Under the pieces are notes generated by a model. It was not told where the DNA came from. It searched no databases and was given only the letters and a program-made list of their open reading frames with translations. The position numbers and the translations under genes were made by a program. A stretch of 64,000 nucleotides of DNA, taken from assembly GCF_030283145.1 (NCBI RefSeq), contig NZ_JASNWE010000003.1, forward strand, positions 124,001-188,000, written 5' to 3'. The stretch is from Actinomadura xylanilytica. GTDB lineage: Bacteria; Actinomycetota; Actinomycetes; Streptosporangiales; Streptosporangiaceae. This document shows, piece after piece, positions 8,104 to 15,906 of this stretch (position 1 is its first letter; each line of letters opens with the position of its first letter).

Positions 8104-9150
8104 GTGCGCATTGCGATCGTCGGGGGTGGCCTGGCGGGGGCGCTGCTCGCCCTGCGGCTCAGCCAGCTGCACCGCCCCCTGAAGCTGGAGCTGTTCACCG
8201 GCGGGGACCCCGGACGCGGCGACGCCGGACAACGGGACGCCTCGGCGGCGTCGGGCGGCATGGTGCGGGCCTTCGAACGCGATCCGGGGGCGGCGGCGCT
8301 GGCCGCCGAGAGCCTCGCCGAGCTGAGGGGCAGCCGGCGGCTGCGGGAGTGGTCGCGGTTCCGGGAGAGCGGAGCGGTCTACGTCACCGAGCCGCGAACC
8401 GAGGTGACCAGATCGCTGGCGGTGGTCGAGGAGGTCCTGCCCGGCTCGGCGGAACGGGTCGGCGCGGACCGGCTGGCGCGCGACCACCGCCTCGGCGGTC
8501 TGCCTCCCGGCGTGACCGGCATCGTGGAACACAGCGCCGGGTACATCTCGCCCGACGCGCTGCGCACCGCCGCGCTCGGCCGGCTCGCCGACTCCGGTGT
8601 GCAGATCCACCCCGACCGGGTGACCGGGGTGACGGGCGATCCGGCCGTGCGGCTCCGGGACGGCGTGCGCCACTATGAGGCGGTGGTGGTGGCGGCCGGG
8701 GCCTGGACGCCGTGCCTTCTCTGCGACAGCGGCCTTCCGTCCGACCGGCTGCGCGTCAGGCAGATCCAGTACACGCTGTGCCGGGGTCCGCTGGACGGGG
8801 TGCGCGCGTTCGTCGAAGAGAACAGCGGACTCTACGGTCGCCCGCACGGTCCGGGCCGGTTCCTGCTGGGACTTCCGTCCGACCGCTGGGACCTGGCCCC
8901 GGACGCGGTCGAGCCCGACCGGGCGCTCGCGGACGAGGTCGTCGCCCTGGCCGGCCGGATCTTCGGTGTCGCCTTCGCGGCGGAACGCACCGTGGCCTCC
9001 TTCGACTGCTACCGGGACCCGCCGGGGCTGGAGCTGCGGCCCGTCGAAGGCGGAGGCGGCGGGCTGTTCACCTTCACCGGCGGCAGCGGAGGAGCCGCCA
9101 AGGCGGTGTTCGCGGCGAGCCGCCGCGCGGCCCGGTCACTGCTCGGATAA
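8104..9150 (+). CDS. FAD-dependent oxidoreductase, D-amino acid/glycine oxidase (DAO) family
   Basis: 348 residues beginning with the dinucleotide-binding motif VRIAIVGGGLAGALLALRLS and ending with the DAO-type FTGGSGGAAK FAD contact. The GTG at 8104 follows GGGAGG about 15 bases after the previous stop. In hydrazinoacetate pathways (s56-p1, triacsin) a DAO-type flavoenzyme oxidatively cleaves N6-(carboxymethylamino)lysine to release hydrazinoacetic acid. With the N-hydroxylase, cupin and MetRS-like genes downstream, that role is the best inference. A generic amine oxidase remains possible. A strong terminator follows. Confidence 0.83.
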   Translation: MRIAIVGGGLAGALLALRLSQLHRPLKLELFTGGDPGRGDAGQRDASAASGGMVRAFERDPGAAALAAESLAELRGSRRLREWSRFRESGAVYVTEPRTEVTRSLAVVEEVLPGSAERVGADRLARDHRLGGLPPGVTGIVEHSAGYISPDALRTAALGRLADSGVQIHPDRVTGVTGDPAVRLRDGVRHYEAVVVAAGAWTPCLLCDSGLPSDRLRVRQIQYTLCRGPLDGVRAFVEENSGLYGRPHGPGRFLLGLPSDRWDLAPDAVEPDRALADEVVALAGRIFGVAFAAERTVASFDCYRDPPGLELRPVEGGGGGLFTFTGGSGGAAKAVFAASRRAARSLLG

Positions 9151-9159
9151 ATCCGGTCT

Positions 9160-9212
9160 GAACACGCGATACGGCCTTCTGGAAATTTTCCAGAAGGCCG
9201 TATCGCGTGTTC
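9160..9212 (+). terminator. 26-bp perfect stem-loop terminator
   Basis: The arms 9160-9185 and 9187-9212 are perfect inverted complements around a single central base, so the real hairpin loop is about 3-5 bases. It lies 10 bases after the DAO gene stop. AT-rich sequence (caactattttccc) follows. It separates the regulator/aminopeptidase/DAO unit from the KASIII-led operon. Confidence 0.85.
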
Positions 9213-9345
9213 AACTATTTTCCCAGCTCAAATTGAATGCCTGGACGACGCCGTTATCCATTGCCAGTACCCCCACTCTCGGGCGACGATTCTTCAGGTC
9301 ACGAGAAGTGACCCGAAATAGCGAGATCCGCAGAGAGGAATGATG

Positions 9346-10374
9346 ATGGCGGCTCCCCCGGTAACGCTTGGGATAACTGGCTTCGGATACGCCTTCGGTG
9401 CGGACGAGGATGTCGAGAAGGCGGCGCCGGCGTACGTGCCCGACCCGGAACGGATCGGGCGGTGGGGGTACCGAACCTTCCACCGTGCCGCCGACGGCGT
9501 GACCGCCGTCGACCTGGCCGCGGCCGCCGCCAGGGACGCGCTGGACCGCGACGGCCTCGCCGTCTCCGACGTGGACCTGCTGGTGCTGGCGCACTCGGAG
9601 ATGCCCGACTATCCGCACTGGGACTCCTCGACCGCGCTGGCGCGCGCGCTGAAGATGCGCGACACCCAGACCCTGCTGCTCAACGAGGGCTGCGCCTCCG
9701 GGGTCACCGGGCTGGCGCTGGTCGCCGGGGTGCTGGCGACCCAGCCGGAGATCCAGACGGTGCTGTTCACGGCGGTCAATCGGGTCAGCGAGTTCCACCG
9801 CAACCGGATGACGGTCAACAACGCCGTGCACAGCGACGGCGCGGTGGCCGCGGTGCTGCGCCGCGGCCACGAGCGCAATCGCTGGCTGGCGACCGAGCAG
9901 CTCATCGACTCCGACCTGTGCGACTGGTTCCGCACCGACTACGGCGGTGCGGTGGAGCCGGTCCCGCCGGAGGGCTGGTCCGCCGCCACCGCGCCGCCCG
10001 GGCACGAGCGGGTGCAGGCGCACTTCCAGAAGGACCCGCAGCGGCTGCGCGAGTTCGGCGGGCAGGCCATCGACCGTTCCATCGCCGTGATCGACGGGGC
10101 GTGCCGCCGCGCCGGGGTCAGCCGGGACGAGGTGACGCACTACATCTACATCAACGACCCGGACGGCATCGCCGACGTGGCCCCCCTCCTGAACCTGCCG
10201 CTGTCACGGACCAACCAGGAGATCGCCCGGAGGCACGGGCACATGGGCGCCGCCGACCAGCTCACCGCGCTCGGCGAGCTCCTCGAGGCGGGCGCGGTCG
10301 AGCCCGGCGACCTGGTCGCGCTCACCGGGATCTCCATCGGCATGCGCTGGTACTGCTCCCTGGTCCGCGCCTGA
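9346..10374 (+). CDS. ketoacyl-ACP synthase III-like acyltransferase
   Basis: A thiolase-fold protein of 342 residues. The nucleophile Cys is in NEGCASGV (about residue 116). The canonical HNANxRI motif is replaced by YINDPDG, and the GNTSA-type motif reads HGHMGAAD, so the standard Cys-His-Asn triad of decarboxylative KASIII is altered. Such homologues often act as acyltransferases to O or N rather than C-C condensing enzymes. Three ATGs lie in a row (9340, 9343, 9346); the third has the best spacing from GAGAGG. It heads an operon with an FkbH-type loader and an ACP, so the acyl donor is probably a three-carbon ACP thioester. Confidence 0.82.
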   Translation: MAAPPVTLGITGFGYAFGADEDVEKAAPAYVPDPERIGRWGYRTFHRAADGVTAVDLAAAAARDALDRDGLAVSDVDLLVLAHSEMPDYPHWDSSTALARALKMRDTQTLLLNEGCASGVTGLALVAGVLATQPEIQTVLFTAVNRVSEFHRNRMTVNNAVHSDGAVAAVLRRGHERNRWLATEQLIDSDLCDWFRTDYGGAVEPVPPEGWSAATAPPGHERVQAHFQKDPQRLREFGGQAIDRSIAVIDGACRRAGVSRDEVTHYIYINDPDGIADVAPLLNLPLSRTNQEIARRHGHMGAADQLTALGELLEAGAVEPGDLVALTGISIGMRWYCSLVRA

Positions 10375-10406
10375 GCCGCTCCCACCCGAACGGAGGGAAC
10401 CGACCC

Positions 10407-12266
10407 ATGACAGAGCCGACCGCCCAACTGCTGGGCCGACTGCGAACGGCCGTGCGCGACGGCGAGATTCCGGACCCGGCGACGCGGCGCGGGCTGCTGG
10501 AGCTGACCGACTCGGCGGCGGCGCGGAGCGCCGGCCGGATCCTGGCCCGGCTGAGCGCCGACGGACCCCTGCGCGGCCTCCGCGTCCGGATCCAGGCCGC
10601 CTGCACCATCGGCTCGTTCGAGCACCTGCTCCGCGCGAACCTGGTCGGGGCGGGCTTCCGGCCGGTCATCGACAAGGGCGGCTACGGCGCGTTCGAGATG
10701 GAGCTGGCGACCGGTGCCTTCCTCGCAGCGGACGACACCGACGAACCCGACCTGCTGGCGACGCTCGTCGACGCCTCCTTCTTCCTGCCGGCCGACTGGA
10801 GCCCTGCCGCCCCCGCGGCACTGGAACAGCACGTCGAGAGCCGGCTGAAAGAGCTCCGCGGACTGGCGGTCTCGGCCACCGAGCGCACCGACGCGACGCT
10901 GGTGCTGCACACCGTGCCGCTCCCGGCAGAGGTGCGCGACACCTTCGTCAGCGTGTCCGGCCGGGCCCGGCTCGCCCGGCTCTGGCACCGGATCAACGCG
11001 GACCTGCTCGACCTGGCGGCCCGCCACCCGCAGATCGCGGTGATCGACCTGGTCGGCGTGCTGGCCGACGCGCCGGTCGCGGCACGGGACGCCCGGCTGC
11101 ACCGCTTTGGCGACCTGCCCTACACCGACGGCGCCCTCCTGCTGCTGGCGGGCGAGGTACGCCGCGTCGCCCAGGCCAGAGCGGGACTGTCCCGCAAGGT
11201 CCTGGCCCTCGACCTGGACGACACCCTGTGGGGCGGCGTGCTGGGCGAGGTCGGCGCGCACGGCGTCCAGCTCGGCGGCCTGTATCCCGGCAACGCCTAC
11301 CAGGACCTTCAGCGCACCGCGCGACGGCTGCGCGAACAGGGCGTCGTCCTGGTGCTGGCCAGCAAGAACGACGCCGAGCCGGTGGAGCGGGCGCTGGCCG
11401 ACCACCCGGAGATGGTGCTGCGCGACGAGGCGTTCTCGGTCCGCGCCGTGAACTGGTCGGCCAAGTCCGACAACCTCGTCAAGGCGGCCGAGGCGCTGGG
11501 CCTGTCGGTGGACTCGCTCGTCTTCATGGACGACTCGGGCTTCGAACGCGCCCAGGTCGGCGACGCGCTGCCGCAGGTGGCGGTCGTCTCGGCCGCGGGC
11601 GATCCGGCGCACCTGCCCGGGGCCCTGGTGCGCGGCGGCTGGTTCGACGTGATGGCGCTGACCGACACCGACCGCGCACGCCCCGACCTGTACCGGACGC
11701 GCGCGATGCGCAGCGACTTCTCCGAAGGGTTCGGGTCGTCCGAGGAGTTCCTCCGGGCCCTCGGCATCGAGATGGAGATCGCGACCGCGACCGACTTCAC
11801 CACCGGCCGGATCGCCCAGCTCGCCGCGCGCACCAACCAGTTCAACATGACCGGCCTGCGGTTCGACGCGGCGGCCACCACCCGGATGAACGACGACGCC
11901 GGGCACCTGGTCGCCTCGGTCGCGGTGGCGGACCGGTTCGGCGACGAGGGCATCGTCGGCGCCGTCTGGGTCGAGTGCGGCCCGGAGGTGTGGCGGGTGC
12001 TGAACCTGGTGCTCAGTTGCCGGGTGCTCGGCCGCGGCGTGGAACTGGCGACCGTCGGCTGGCTGGCCGAACGCGCCCGGTCGGCGGGCGCCGCCCGGCT
12101 GGAGGGCCGCTACGTCCGGTCGGCCAGGAACGGCGTGGCGGCCGACTTCTGGACCCGCGCCGGATTCACTCCCGGATCCGGCGACGACTGCTTTGTCCGC
12201 GACCTGGAATCGGCGACCGGAATCGCCCCGTCCTGGATTTCTCTGCGTGAAAGGAGCACCACCTGA
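10407..12266 (+). CDS. FkbH-type HAD protein (glyceryl-ACP loading)
   Basis: 619 residues with the FkbH layout: an N-terminal helical/SGNH-like domain, then a HAD domain with DLDDTLWGGVLGE (nucleophile D269, D271), the SKN motif in VLASKND, and the MDDSGFERAQV loop, and finally a C-terminal GNAT-like domain (RSARNGVAADFWTRAGF). Relatives take 1,3-bisphosphoglycerate, dephosphorylate it and load glyceryl on an ACP, as in tetronate and glycolate/methoxymalonate extender pathways. ATG 10407 follows GGAGGG. The ACP starts immediately after its stop codon, which supports this partnership. Confidence 0.87.
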   Translation: MTEPTAQLLGRLRTAVRDGEIPDPATRRGLLELTDSAAARSAGRILARLSADGPLRGLRVRIQAACTIGSFEHLLRANLVGAGFRPVIDKGGYGAFEMELATGAFLAADDTDEPDLLATLVDASFFLPADWSPAAPAALEQHVESRLKELRGLAVSATERTDATLVLHTVPLPAEVRDTFVSVSGRARLARLWHRINADLLDLAARHPQIAVIDLVGVLADAPVAARDARLHRFGDLPYTDGALLLLAGEVRRVAQARAGLSRKVLALDLDDTLWGGVLGEVGAHGVQLGGLYPGNAYQDLQRTARRLREQGVVLVLASKNDAEPVERALADHPEMVLRDEAFSVRAVNWSAKSDNLVKAAEALGLSVDSLVFMDDSGFERAQVGDALPQVAVVSAAGDPAHLPGALVRGGWFDVMALTDTDRARPDLYRTRAMRSDFSEGFGSSEEFLRALGIEMEIATATDFTTGRIAQLAARTNQFNMTGLRFDAAATTRMNDDAGHLVASVAVADRFGDEGIVGAVWVECGPEVWRVLNLVLSCRVLGRGVELATVGWLAERARSAGAARLEGRYVRSARNGVAADFWTRAGFTPGSGDDCFVRDLESATGIAPSWISLRERSTT

Positions 12267-12515
12267 ATGGACGACAAGGACGTCATCGAAAAGACCGTGA
12301 CCGCGATCATCGAGGAAGTTCTCGGAGAACCACCCGGAACGGTCGGAAAAGAAGAGCCGCTGGCCGCCCGTGACTGGGACAGCACCGCCTCGCTGGAGGC
12401 GCTCGCCCAACTGGAGAGCCGGTTCGGCATCTCGCTCGACCTGCGCCGATTCCACACCGCCCGCACCATCGGCCAGATGGCCGACCTGGTGGCCGTCGAG
12501 GCGGGGGCGCGGTGA
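12267..12515 (+). CDS. acyl carrier protein
   Basis: 82 residues, four-helix carrier protein. The phosphopantetheine Ser is S39 in DWDSTASLEAL, with the usual EEVLGEPP first helix and a C-terminal TIGQMADLV helix. Its ATG abuts the FkbH-like stop, and its stop is overlapped by a possible GTG start of the next gene. It probably carries the glyceryl unit loaded by the FkbH-type protein and presented to the KASIII-like protein. The window's only phosphopantetheinyl transferase, at 62907, could activate it. Confidence 0.88.
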   Translation: MDDKDVIEKTVTAIIEEVLGEPPGTVGKEEPLAARDWDSTASLEALAQLESRFGISLDLRRFHTARTIGQMADLVAVEAGAR

Positions 12516-12577
12516 CCGCACCGGATCCGGTGAGCCCGGCGGGCCGACGGCCCGCCACACGAGTCAAGGAGGACGCC

Positions 12578-13888
12578 ATGGAACGACAGGAAGTCGAGTT
12601 GCTGGGCATCGGGGCCGGACCGGCCAACCTCGCCCTGGCCGTCGCGCTGGAGGAGATGGCCGGGGACGACCTGGCCGGCTCCGCCCTGCTCATCGAGCAG
12701 CACGATGACATCGTCTGGCAGCGCGGAATGCTGCTGCCCTGGACGCAGAGCCAGGTCTCGTTCATCAAGGACCTGGTCACCCTGCGGAACCCGCGCAGCG
12801 AGTACTCCTTCATCAACTACCTGCACTCCAACGGCCGGCTGGACGAGTTCGCCAACCTGGGCAGCTTCACGCCGTACCGGGTGGAGATCTCCAACTACCT
12901 GCGCTGGGTGGCGGGGTCGCTGCGCCGGGTCGGCATCGAGCACGGCCGCCGGTGCGCGTCGATCACACCGGTCACCGACGAGGACGGCACGGTGCGGCGC
13001 TGGTCGGTGCGCACCGCGGACGGCGGCGAGATCGTCTGCCGGGACCTGGTCATCGGCATGGGACGCGACCCGCACATCCCCGACGAGATCGCCACGCTCC
13101 CCCGGGACCGCGTCGTGCACAGCACCGAGTTCGTCACGCGGATGGCGGAACTGGACCGCGACGCCACCCGGCGCGTGGTCGTGGTCGGCGCGGCGCAGAG
13201 CGCGGCGGAGATGTTCTGGGCGGCGCACCGCGACCTGCCCGGCGCCCAGGTCACGATGGTGATGCGCGCCATCGGGCTGAACGCCTACGAGACCAGCAGG
13301 TTCACCAACGAGCTGTTCTACCCCTCGTTCGTGGACGAGTTCCACGCCTCGCTGCCGGAGGCCCGCGAGCAACTGCTCCGGGAGATGCACCGCACCAACT
13401 ACGCCGGGCTCGCGCCGGGGATGCTCGACACCCTCTACCGCGAGATGTACCAGCAGCGGCTGGCCGGCGACGAGCGACTGCACATGATCACCATGACCGA
13501 CATCGTGGACGCCCGGATGGACGGCGAGGAGGTCGTGCTCACCCTGCTGGACCGCAAGTCCCAGCGGACCAGCACGTTCCGCTGCGACCTGGTGCTGCTC
13601 GGCACCGGCTTCGTCCGCACCATGCCGCGCCTGGCGCGCGACCTGGCGGAGGCCGCCGGAATGGGCGGCGCCACGGTGGACCGCAACTACCGGATGAACC
13701 TGCCACCCGGCTACACCGCCGGCTGCTACCTCCAGGGCGTGAACGAGGCCACTCACGGCATCGCCGACTCGCTGCTGAGCGTGCTGGCCGCACGTTCCCA
13801 GGAGATCGTGACCGACCTGCTGGCGCACCGGCAGGCCGAGGCCGCCGAGACGAGCGGCGCGCCCGCGCTGGCGCTCAACGGCCGGTGA
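12578..13888 (+). CDS. L-lysine N6 / L-ornithine N5 monooxygenase family
   Basis: 436 residues of the FAD- and NADPH-dependent SidA/IucD/PvdA family. The FAD motif GIGAGPANLALA is at residues 10-21, the substrate-region motif IKDLVTLRNPRSEYSF near 64, the NADPH motif VVVGAAQSAAEMFW near 205, and the C-terminal LLGTGF near 346. ATG 12578 was chosen because AAGGAGG lies five bases upstream; a GTG at 12512 would add 22 residues. Next to the cupin and MetRS-like genes, N6-hydroxylation of lysine to feed N-N bond formation is the favoured role. A siderophore role is less likely because no NRPS or NIS synthetase is nearby. Confidence 0.9.
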   Translation: MERQEVELLGIGAGPANLALAVALEEMAGDDLAGSALLIEQHDDIVWQRGMLLPWTQSQVSFIKDLVTLRNPRSEYSFINYLHSNGRLDEFANLGSFTPYRVEISNYLRWVAGSLRRVGIEHGRRCASITPVTDEDGTVRRWSVRTADGGEIVCRDLVIGMGRDPHIPDEIATLPRDRVVHSTEFVTRMAELDRDATRRVVVVGAAQSAAEMFWAAHRDLPGAQVTMVMRAIGLNAYETSRFTNELFYPSFVDEFHASLPEAREQLLREMHRTNYAGLAPGMLDTLYREMYQQRLAGDERLHMITMTDIVDARMDGEEVVLTLLDRKSQRTSTFRCDLVLLGTGFVRTMPRLARDLAEAAGMGGATVDRNYRMNLPPGYTAGCYLQGVNEATHGIADSLLSVLAARSQEIVTDLLAHRQAEAAETSGAPALALNGR

Positions 13889-13905
13889 CCGACGAGAGGA
13901 CGACC

Positions 13906-14271
13906 ATGGAAATCCACTGGCTCGACCGCGCCGACCTGAAGCCGGACAACGGCCTGCGCGCCAAGCGCCTGCTGCCGTGGCCCGGTCTGAACGCCCCGTT
14001 CGAGGGCTCCTGGTGCGTGGTGCCGCCCGGCGCGGAGTCGGGCGCGCACGGCCACCACGAGTACGAGATCTGGGTGGCGGTGACCGGGCAGGCCGAACTG
14101 CTCAGCGAGGGGCGGCGCGAGCCGTTCCGCGCGGGCGATGTCGTGCACTTCCGCCCGGACGTCCGCCACCAGGTCGTCAACGACGGCGACGAGCCGTTCG
14201 AGATGTACGCCATCTGGTGGGACGTGGAGATGACCGAGCGGTTCACCGTCCGGCACGGAGAGCGGACATGA
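13906..14271 (+). CDS. stand-alone cupin, hydrazine-synthetase cupin homologue
   Basis: 121-residue single-domain cupin. Metal ligands are visible: H48, H50 and E54 in GAHGHHEYE, and H88 in PDVRHQVVN. The ATG follows GAGAGGA, 17 bases after the N-hydroxylase stop, and the TGA overlaps the ATG of the MetRS-like gene. In the s56-p1 enzyme Spb40 and its relatives, a cupin domain is fused to a MetRS-like domain; the cupin rearranges the ester of N-hydroxylysine and an amino acid to make the N-N bond. Here the two domains are separate genes. Confidence 0.83.
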   Translation: MEIHWLDRADLKPDNGLRAKRLLPWPGLNAPFEGSWCVVPPGAESGAHGHHEYEIWVAVTGQAELLSEGRREPFRAGDVVHFRPDVRHQVVNDGDEPFEMYAIWWDVEMTERFTVRHGERT

Positions 14272-15896
14272 GCGGCGCGCCGCACGACGGCGGGCGACCG
14301 GCCATCGTGGTCGCCGCCACCCCCACGTCCAACGGTGACCTGCACGTCGGTCACATGGCCGGGCCCTACCTGGCCGGGGACGTCTACAGCCGGTACGTCG
14401 CCGCGACCGGACGGCCGGTGATCTACACGACCGTCACCGACGACAGTCAGACCTACGTCCCGACCACCGCGCACCGCCAGGGCGTCGCCCCGGAGCGGCT
14501 GGTGGCCGAGTCCACCACGCGCGTCCAGCGGACGCTGACCGCGATGGGCCTGTCGATGGAGGGCCTGCCCCCGATCGACGGGCGCTACCGCGAGACGGTG
14601 CTGGAGTTCTTCACCGCGCTGCACGCGGCCGGCCGGCTGCGCCGCCGGACCGTCCGGCTGCCGTACGCCGAACGCTCCGGCACCTACCTCTACGACGGGC
14701 TTATGCAGGGATCCTGCCCGTCCTGCCTGACCGGCAGCGCGGGCGGCGTCTGCGAGAGCTGCGGGCATCCCAACAACTACGACGAGCTCGTCGGGCCCCG
14801 CGCGACGATGGACCCCGACGAACCGGTCTCCTACCGCGACGTCGAGATCCTGACGCTGCCCGCCGAGGAGTACCGGGACCGGCTCACCGCCTACTACGCC
14901 GAGCGGGAGGGGCACTGGCGGCCCCGTGCCATGCGGCTCGTCCGCGAACTGCTCGCCGGGCCGCTGCCGGACATCCCGATCACCGTGCCCGGGACGTGGG
15001 GCATCGCCGTCCCCTTTCCCGAGACGCCCGGGCAGGTCCTGTACCCGTGGGTCGAGGCGATGCCCGCGGTGATCTACGGCACCTGGTGGTCGGCGGCCCG
15101 GCGCGGCGCGGCGACCGCGGCGGTCGACGAGCACTGGCGGGCCGAGCACGGAGCGGAGCTGGTCTACTTCCACGGCTTCGACAACGTCTACCACTGGGGC
15201 CTGCTGGACCTGGTGATGCTGATGGCGCACGGCGACCGGTACATCACCCCGGAGAGCAACGTCGTCAACGAGTTCTACGATCTGCACGGCGAGAAGTTCT
15301 CCACCAGCCGGGGACACCTGATCTGGGTGGCGGACCTGCTGGCCGAGGTCCCCCGGGACCTGGTCCGGTTCTACCTGTCGCTGACGGCGCCGGAGTTCCA
15401 GCGGACCGACTTCGGCGTGGCGGCACTGCGCGCGGTGACCGGGCGCCGCCTGGTCGAACCGTGGAACCGCCTGGCGGACGCGCTGCACGACGCGCAGGCC
15501 GGCGTCCGCCCCGGGCCCGTCCCGGTCTCGGCGCCCGCGCGGAGCCGCGCCGCCACCATGGCCGGACGGTTCCGGGTCTGCTACGAGCTGCGGTCGTTCA
15601 GCGCGGCCCAGGCCGCCGAGACGGTCCTGGCCCACCTGGGCCGGCTCGTCGCGGCGGCGGACTCCGGCGCGGTCCCGCCCGGCGACCTGCTGGTGGAGGC
15701 CCGCACGCTGCTGGCCCACGCCGCGCCGATCCTCATCGACGCGGCGGCCGAGGCCACGGCGGCCGGGGTCGACCTGGGCCTGACCGCCGAACCACCGGCG
15801 GAGATCGTCCCGTTCACACTGCCGCGGCTGCCGGAGATCGCCGTCCCGGACGGGGACCCGGCCGGCGCCGCCGGACGGACCCCGGTGGGGGTCTAG
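14268..15896 (+). CDS. methionyl-tRNA synthetase-like protein, hydrazine-synthetase ligase homologue
   Basis: 542 residues of class I aminoacyl-tRNA synthetase fold. The ATP-binding HIGH motif is HVGH (26-29), the KMSKS loop is KFSTS (343-347), and a zinc knuckle has C150, C153, C162 and C165. The C-terminal anticodon-binding region is short and divergent. In hydrazine synthetases this domain activates an amino acid (glycine in s56-p1, glutamate in pyrazole pathways) and esterifies it to the N-hydroxyl of hydroxylysine. Its position directly after the cupin, coupled by ATGA, supports that over a housekeeping MetRS. Confidence 0.88.
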   Translation: MSGAPHDGGRPAIVVAATPTSNGDLHVGHMAGPYLAGDVYSRYVAATGRPVIYTTVTDDSQTYVPTTAHRQGVAPERLVAESTTRVQRTLTAMGLSMEGLPPIDGRYRETVLEFFTALHAAGRLRRRTVRLPYAERSGTYLYDGLMQGSCPSCLTGSAGGVCESCGHPNNYDELVGPRATMDPDEPVSYRDVEILTLPAEEYRDRLTAYYAEREGHWRPRAMRLVRELLAGPLPDIPITVPGTWGIAVPFPETPGQVLYPWVEAMPAVIYGTWWSAARRGAATAAVDEHWRAEHGAELVYFHGFDNVYHWGLLDLVMLMAHGDRYITPESNVVNEFYDLHGEKFSTSRGHLIWVADLLAEVPRDLVRFYLSLTAPEFQRTDFGVAALRAVTGRRLVEPWNRLADALHDAQAGVRPGPVPVSAPARSRAATMAGRFRVCYELRSFSAAQAAETVLAHLGRLVAAADSGAVPPGDLLVEARTLLAHAAPILIDAAAEATAAGVDLGLTAEPPAEIVPFTLPRLPEIAVPDGDPAGAAGRTPVGV

Positions 15897-15906
15897 GAGG
15901 AATGCG

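Noticed and set aside
5959..8847. 962-codon minus-strand open frame opposite the M1-like and DAO genes
   Set aside because: Composition is typical of a high-GC antisense shadow and it crosses two well-supported genes.
12578..13888. N-hydroxylase as part of a siderophore cluster
   Set aside because: No NIS synthetase, NRPS, siderophore transporter or iron-box genes are nearby, while cupin and MetRS-like partners are adjacent.
14268..15896. MetRS-like gene as a duplicate, antibiotic-resistant methionyl-tRNA synthetase
   Set aside because: It is coupled to a cupin and follows an N-hydroxylase; the anticodon-binding region is short. Self-resistance is not excluded but is less likely.
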